Notes under the pieces: generated by a model
Told to the model about the DNA's origin: nothing
Database searches by the model: none
Seen by the model: the letters and a program-made list of their open reading frames with translations, nothing else
Shown here: positions 59,505 to 64,000 of the stretch, one piece after another
Layout: each line of letters begins with the position of its first letter
How positions within the stretch are numbered: the stretch's first letter is position 1
Program-made: the position numbers and the translations under genes
NCBI GenBank assembly: GCA_038502395.1
Contig: JARJIL010000004.1
Coordinates: 31,390,647-31,454,646, forward strand
Length of the DNA: 64,000 nucleotides
Origin: Dittrichia graveolens
Lineage: Eukaryota > Streptophyta > Magnoliopsida > Asterales > Asteraceae
Direction of reading: 5' to 3'

Positions 59505-59563
<59 letters not shown>

Positions 59564-60051
59564 TGCATATGTGTATATATATGTATGTATATAAACTTGG
59601 AAACAATTACTAATCTGTTAAGAAACTAAATAATCTATCAAGCATAAAATGAAATTCTATTGAGAGGGTTACGTGAAGTTAATGGAGGTGTATGCACGAA
59701 GAACAGTTGCATGTCGGAGATGACACACGACAGGAGTCGACGTTGACTGTCGAGAGGGGGTCACAACTCACTTTTAAGGTTTCTATCAAGTGAGGGTTTC
59801 AAAGTGTCGACTGTCGAGATGACTAAATCGCTAAACTTTTATGTTTAAAAAAATATGAAAATGAAAAGAAAAAAAAACAGGTCAAACCGGGCCGGGTCAA
59901 CCGAGTCAATAGGTTCAGCTGATTTAACCATAACCCGAGCGGGTCAACGCGGGCCAAAAATGACAAAAAGCCAGGTGTACATTGACTTGGTTTCCTCACC
60001 GGGTCACGAGTCAACCGGTTAGACCGGCCGGGTCAACCCAGGTTTTAAAAC
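59428..60051. mobile_element. GGTCAACCCGG-rich MITE with an expanded TA repeat
   Basis: The left end GTTTTAACCTGGGTT and the reverse complement of the right end (GTTTTAAAACCTGGGTT) form imperfect terminal repeats. The subterminal GGTCAACCCG and CGGGTCAACC words on both sides are typical of a common plant MITE class. A TA microsatellite (59509-59563) and a poorly related core (59640-59830) lie between. Length is about 620 bp. Confidence 0.6.
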
Positions 60052-60731
60052 ATTGGGTCCAAGGAGCTTTGTTTATTGATGATAGGAGCTTAATGTTTCT
60101 TATTTATAAATTTGTAGTTTATCTTTGAGTTAGACTTTTTTTCCTTCAAATTCCAATCCAAGGCTCGGTTTGATCACATTTAGAATGATGATATGTGGAT
60201 TTGATGAGGGAAGACCCTTGGTTTAAAAAAAGAGTGCTGTGGTGCGTGAAGCGTCGGGGAAAACGCATCCTACAGGTTTAAAGAAGGCGCTGCGCCTCAA
60301 GTGAAGCGCGCAATAGACGTTTTTAGCGCTTTTTGTAGGTTTCGAATTTGGGCTTTAAGTTAGGTGCCGTTTGGTTGGCAGAATGTTTCTGAGGGAATTG
60401 GAATCTGTGAAGGAATTGGAATTTGTCAGGAATTAGAATTTGTCAGGAATTGGAATTTGAATCTGTGATCTATTTGGTTGACAGAAAATGGAATTGGAAT
60501 TTGGTTTCAGTAATGTAAATGACAGAATTGTCTTTCTTGTTCTCTTACTTATTTTTAGTTTGTTTTATAACTTCTATATAAAAATATATTATATAAATTT
60601 TAAAGTATTAAAATTTTGTTTTATTGATTGAGCATTAATATCAATAAATTATGAAAATCACGCTAATAAACATCATAAGTTAATATTATTACAATACACA
60701 TGCATAAATTCAAGTATTATCGGTCTCAAAT
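60052..60731. other. Intergenic repeat debris
   Basis: 60240-60320 carries the GCGCCTCAAGTGAAGCGCGC wording of a widespread plant repeat. 60361-60500 begins GTGCCGTTTGGTTGGCAG and repeats GGAATTGGAAT, another one-sided MITE-like fragment. No gene. Confidence 0.45.
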
Positions 60732-61040
60732 TGTAACGTCCCAATTTTTTTTTACAAGACACACATGAATATAACATCATTTCATATCAGAGTAAATGCG
60801 GAAGTATCAAAAGACATTACAAATAAATTACAAATTCCAAATTTAAGTCTACATCAGTTCATCTAAGATAAGTTTCAAAAACAAGTTGAAATTCTTTTAG
60901 CTGCGAGCTGTCGTCACTGTCCTGGAGCTCTACCATGGTCCCGCCATGAAAGATAAGAAATTAACAACGGTAAGCGCGAAGCTTAGTGAGTAAGTTACTG
61001 CAACCTATGACATTACACCATAGTCCCAATCATGCACATT

Positions 61041-61352
61041 CTACCCGCCACCAAGGTGGTCGGTCATATCTACCCGATGCCGAAGCATACGGTCATGCTA
61101 CCCGCCGCGGCAGTGGACGGTCATAACTACCCGCTGCCGAAGCAGACGGTCATACTGCCCGCTGCCGAAGCAGACGGTCATAACTACCCGCTGCCGAAGT
61201 AGACGGTCATAACTACCCGCTGCCGAAGCAGACGGTCATACTACCCGCTGCCGAAGCAGACGGTCATAACTACCCATTGCCGAAGCAGACGGTCATACTA
61301 CCCGCTGCCGAAGCAGACGGTCATACTACCCGCTGCCGAAGCAGACGGTCAT
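61041..61352. repeat. Tandem array, 11 units of 28-29 bp, in LTR
   Basis: Units read CTACCCGCTGCCGAAG followed by CAGACGGTCATA(A). The first three units are diverged and the later eight nearly identical, a gradient typical of expansion by unequal exchange or slippage. Each unit contains the short inverted repeat CTGC/GCAG. Confidence 0.95.
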
Positions 61353-61619
61353 AACACATTCACATTCTCCACTCGTTTGGTGTGCAAGTAAGAATACTCA
61401 CCTAGCAGCTGTCACTGGTTCTTACTGAACTTTACTTGGTTCCTCTAACTTTAACTGTCACCTGATCCAAGTCTGACAAATCAGTACCGGACAATAACCT
61501 AGATTTACTATCACAACTTCTACAAGTCTGACAGACATAACACAAGTTCTCATATACTCGTAACAATACAGAATGCAATCATCAAAGTCCACAAAAACCG
61601 GGGACGCGTTGCGTCGAGT

Positions 61620-61745
61620 CCAAGTGTCGGATTTCACAATCCGGGTTCCAAACTATCGGATTTCATAATCCGGACCTCAACCATCGGATTTCCTAAGTCC
61701 GGGCCTCAACTATCGGATTTCCTAAGTCCGGGCCTCAACTATCGG
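61620..61745. repeat. Array of ATCGGATTTC...TCCGG units in LTR
   Basis: Four units of about 34 bp, each ATCGGATTTC followed by (A/T)A(A/G)TCCGGGCCTCAACT. CGGATT and AATCCG make internal palindromes like those of the LTR at the left edge of the window. Confidence 0.85.
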
Positions 61746-61759
61746 ATTTCATCATGAAA

Positions 61760-62124
61760 GTCGCATGGCATAAAACATAAGTCACATGCAAACCTAAAGT
61801 CGCATGGCTACTATCCGAAGGTCGCATGAGCGAAATGGTAAGTCGCATGAAAGTCATGAAAGTCGCATGGACAACTGTAAGTCGCATGGCATACCGTCCG
61901 ATAGTCGCATGGGCCAAATTGAAAGTCGCATGACACATAATGTAAGTCGCATGGCAATCATACAAAGGTCGCATGAGAACACAATGCGAAAGTCGCATAA
62001 GCTAATTGAAAGTCGCATGAAACTATGCATAAGTCGCATGGCACAAAATCTAAAAGTCGCATGACACAAAATCTAAAAGTCGCATGGCATGTGAAAGTCG
62101 CATGAAATATAACAAAGTCGCATG
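61760..62124. repeat. Dispersed GTCGCATG motif array in LTR
   Basis: About 18 copies of AAGTCGCATG(G/A) (16 exact GTCGCATG) in 365 bp. Spacing varies, mostly 14-26 bp, and spacers are unrelated. The motif is kept while spacers differ, unlike a simple tandem repeat. Confidence 0.95.
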
Positions 62125-62655
62125 AAACAGTATCATTTTCATCAGTTCGATATTTCTAAAACCCAGCCTCCATAACCAAAATTCAACTCTTTCAAAACTT
62201 AACCAAATCACTATATTTTTGTTCCAAAACATTTCTCCATTCATTTAGTTACTTCTTTCAAGATTTAACTAGATTTCATCAAGTAACAAGGATGATATCA
62301 TAAATTCTCTCTCTAGTTCTTCATAAACCCATAACTTCAAAAACCCAGAACAAAACTTAAGCTAGCATCATTTAAACAAGGTAAAACTTATAGCTACATT
62401 ACCACTTCTCTTAAAGGCCAAGCCCATATTTATCACTTAAGTCCATTATTCCAATAATCCAATTACATATACATAACTAGTCCATAATCCACTTTATTTA
62501 TCCACTTAAGCCCATAGTATCTAAAATATTTCATAACTAAGTGCACAAGTCAACACAACTTACATTTTCTCAATAAAATATTCTTTTTATTTATTTACAA
62601 GAATTCGGGTATTACAACTCTCCCCCACTTGAACACGATTTCGTCCCCAAAATCT

Positions 62656-63573
62656 TTAATCGAACAACGCTGGGTAGTCTCTTTTCATCTCGTCTTCGGA
62701 CTCCCAGGTCCACTCCGATCCCTTACGGTGCTCCCACTGTATCTTAGCCTTCCTTACTTGCTTGTTGCGTAACTGCTTGGTCTTTCTGTCTATGATGGCA
62801 ACCGGTCTTTCGACGTAGTTCAACTTCTCATCCACAGTGATATCTTTTAAGGGCACAAAGGCCGTCTCGTCGGCTAAACATTTCCTTAAATGGGACATGT
62901 GGAAGGTGTTGTGTATCCTTGATAATTCCTCGGGTAATTCCAGTCGATAGGCCACCTTGCCGACCCTTGCAATCACCTTAAACGGCCCGATAAACCTCAG
63001 ATTCAACTTTCCCCGCTTCCTAAATCGTATCATGCCCTTCCACGGGGACACCTTGAGAAGTACAAAATCCCCAACCTGAAATTCTAAGGGGGATCTTCGT
63101 TTGTCCGCGTAACTCTTCTGACGGCTCTGGGCTGCTTTCAACCTCTCACGAACTTGTTGGACGTATTCTGTGGTTCTCTGTACTATCTCGGTACTACCGA
63201 GCTCCCTCTGCCCAACTTCTCCCCAGCAAATGGGGGTTCTACACTTCTTCCCGTACAACATTTCGTAAGGCAGCATTCCAATGCTCGCATGGTAGCTGTT
63301 ATTGTAAGAAAATTCTGCTAGTGGTAGATACGAATCCCAGCTTCCACCGAAGTCTATGACGCATGCTCGTAGCATATCCTCCGGTGTTTGTATCGTTCTT
63401 TCGCTCTGTCCGTCGGTCTGGGGGTGGTAAGCTGTACTGAGATTGACCGGGGTACCCAAATCTTGATGAAACTTCTCCCAAAACCTAGAAGTAAAACGTA
63501 CGTCTCGGTCGGAAACAATAGAAACTGGCACTTCGTGCCGCGATACCACCTCTTTTACGTACACTTCTGCCAT
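62656..63573 (-). pseudogene. Chromovirus integrase catalytic and C-terminal/chromodomain part
   Basis: The 305-residue frame contains the second catalytic Asp (IVSDRDVRFTSRFWEKF) and the Glu (AYHPQTDGQSERTIQ), about 36 residues apart as in D,D35E integrases. The C-terminal module follows (RRSPLEFQVGDFVLLKVSPW, GPFKVIARVGKVAYRLELP, HNTFHMSHLRKCL), then a chromodomain-like end (VERPVAIIDRKTKQLRNK, IQWEHRKGSEWTWESEDEM) that in chromoviruses guides insertion into heterochromatin. A single in-frame TGA at 63628-63630 separates it from the zinc-binding part upstream. The ATG used for the frame is internal. It is otherwise well preserved. Confidence 0.93.
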
Positions 63574-63627
63574 CTTTTCTGCGGAAAACGCTTCCTTTAT
63601 AGGTATGAAGTGAGCACTCTTTGTGAC

Positions 63628-63996
63628 TCAGTCCATGACGACCCATATTGCATCAAAGTTCCTTGGCGTCTTCGGGAGTTTGGTGATCAAATCCATAGTT
63701 ATGTGCTCCCATTTCCATACTGGTATTTCCAATGGTTGCAATTTCCCATGAGGCCTCTGGTGCTCGGCTTTCGCTCGCAAACAGGTTAAACACCTTTCTA
63801 CATGCTTTGCTACGTCTCTCTTCATACCCGGCCACCAATAATCCGTCTTCAAGTCCCTATACATCTTGGTTGCCCCCGGATGAATTGATAATTTGGACTT
63901 ATGAGCTACTTCGAGTAACGTATCGCGAATCCCTAACGCTTTCGGCACCCAAACGCGGTTGTATCGAACCATCAACCCCCTACTATCTTTCGTCAT
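63628..63996 (-). pseudogene. Chromovirus integrase zinc-binding domain, runs to the window edge
   Basis: The HHCC zinc finger (EVAHKSKLSIHPGATKMYRD, then HVERCLTCLRAKAEHQ) and the first catalytic Asp region (WEHITMDLITKLPKT) are present. The frame ends at TGA (63628-63630) in VVMD-stop-VTKSAHF, where family members usually carry a basic residue, so a CGA-to-TGA change is likely. Upstream RNase H, RT, protease and gag lie beyond the right edge. Confidence 0.92.
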
Positions 63997-64000
63997 GAAC

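Larger units (their letters stand above)
60732..62616 (-). repeat. 3' LTR of chromovirus gypsy element (1885 bp)
   Basis: It starts TGTAACGTCCCAA and ends CGGGTATTACA. The polypurine tract complement CTCTCCCCCACTTG (62618-62631) adjoins it, so this is the 3' LTR of a minus-strand element. It contains two separate repeat arrays, 61041-61352 and 61760-62124, and a third small one at 61620-61745. Confidence 0.92.

Noticed and set aside
61041..61352. Regular short repeats that could be mistaken for a CRISPR array
   Set aside because: Units are contiguous tandem copies with no unique spacers, lie in a retrotransposon LTR in plant-type DNA, and no cas genes are present.
61735..62244. Open frames on both strands over the GTCGCATG array
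   Set aside because: They exist only because the repeated 8-mer avoids stops; composition is repetitive, with no motif and no start context.
63388..63998. Plus-strand frames of 133 and 88 codons
   Set aside because: They are antisense to the integrase coding sequence.
1..64000. tRNA, rRNA and other structured RNA genes
   Set aside because: I saw no cloverleaf, conserved rRNA word or snRNA motif; tRNA-like strings are only primer-binding sites.

Overview
The window reads as repeat-rich plant nuclear DNA, most likely from a eudicot. It contains plant-type LTR retrotransposons (Ty1-copia and chromovirus Ty3-gypsy), spliced genes with GT-AG introns, and many small inverted-repeat (MITE-like) elements. 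I cannot name the species from sequence alone.

Layout. Positions 1-26,800 are a nested retrotransposon block. A gypsy LTR (1-1669) is followed by a duplicated piece of an old LTR (1670-3049). A degenerate minus-strand gypsy element follows (3' LTR 3050-4554, internal sequence to 17392, truncated 5' LTR 17393-17743). Inside that element sits a complete but dead minus-strand copia element (8286-16728) with a perfect 5-bp target duplication, ATACT. The truncated gypsy 5' LTR is fused to a plus-strand SIRE/Maximus-like copia array (17744-25582). That array is followed by a 59-bp gypsy fragment and the end of another gypsy LTR plus chromodomain remnant (25642-26810).

Positions 26,800-60,700 are the gene-bearing half. 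Three host genes, all on the plus strand, can be modelled exon by exon: a HIKESHI-like/OPI10 (DUF775) gene (30873-31524), an eight-exon renalase-like FAD/NAD(P)-binding oxidoreductase (38713-43098), and an eight-exon PITH-domain gene (51998-58941). A broken minus-strand Myb/SANT-like (NAM-associated type) gene lies at 28286-29530. Between and inside these genes are copia and gypsy remnants, a CACTA terminus, a possible Helitron end, hAT- and MULE-type MITEs with target duplications, and a short poly-A insertion flanked by a 17-bp duplication.

Positions 60,732-64,000 are the 3' LTR and integrase/chromodomain end of a minus-strand chromovirus that runs off the right edge.

The three host genes are unrelated in function (thermotolerance/HSP70 import, plastid redox enzyme, proteasome/thioredoxin-linked PITH protein), and nothing suggests they act together. 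The most unusual pattern is that each retrotransposon family carries its own set of short, GC-rich, palindromic or tandem motifs in its LTRs, and in two copia families also in leader, gag or 3' untranslated sequence. I found no new enzyme system; the candidates for novelty are these non-coding motif arrays and several rearrangement junctions.
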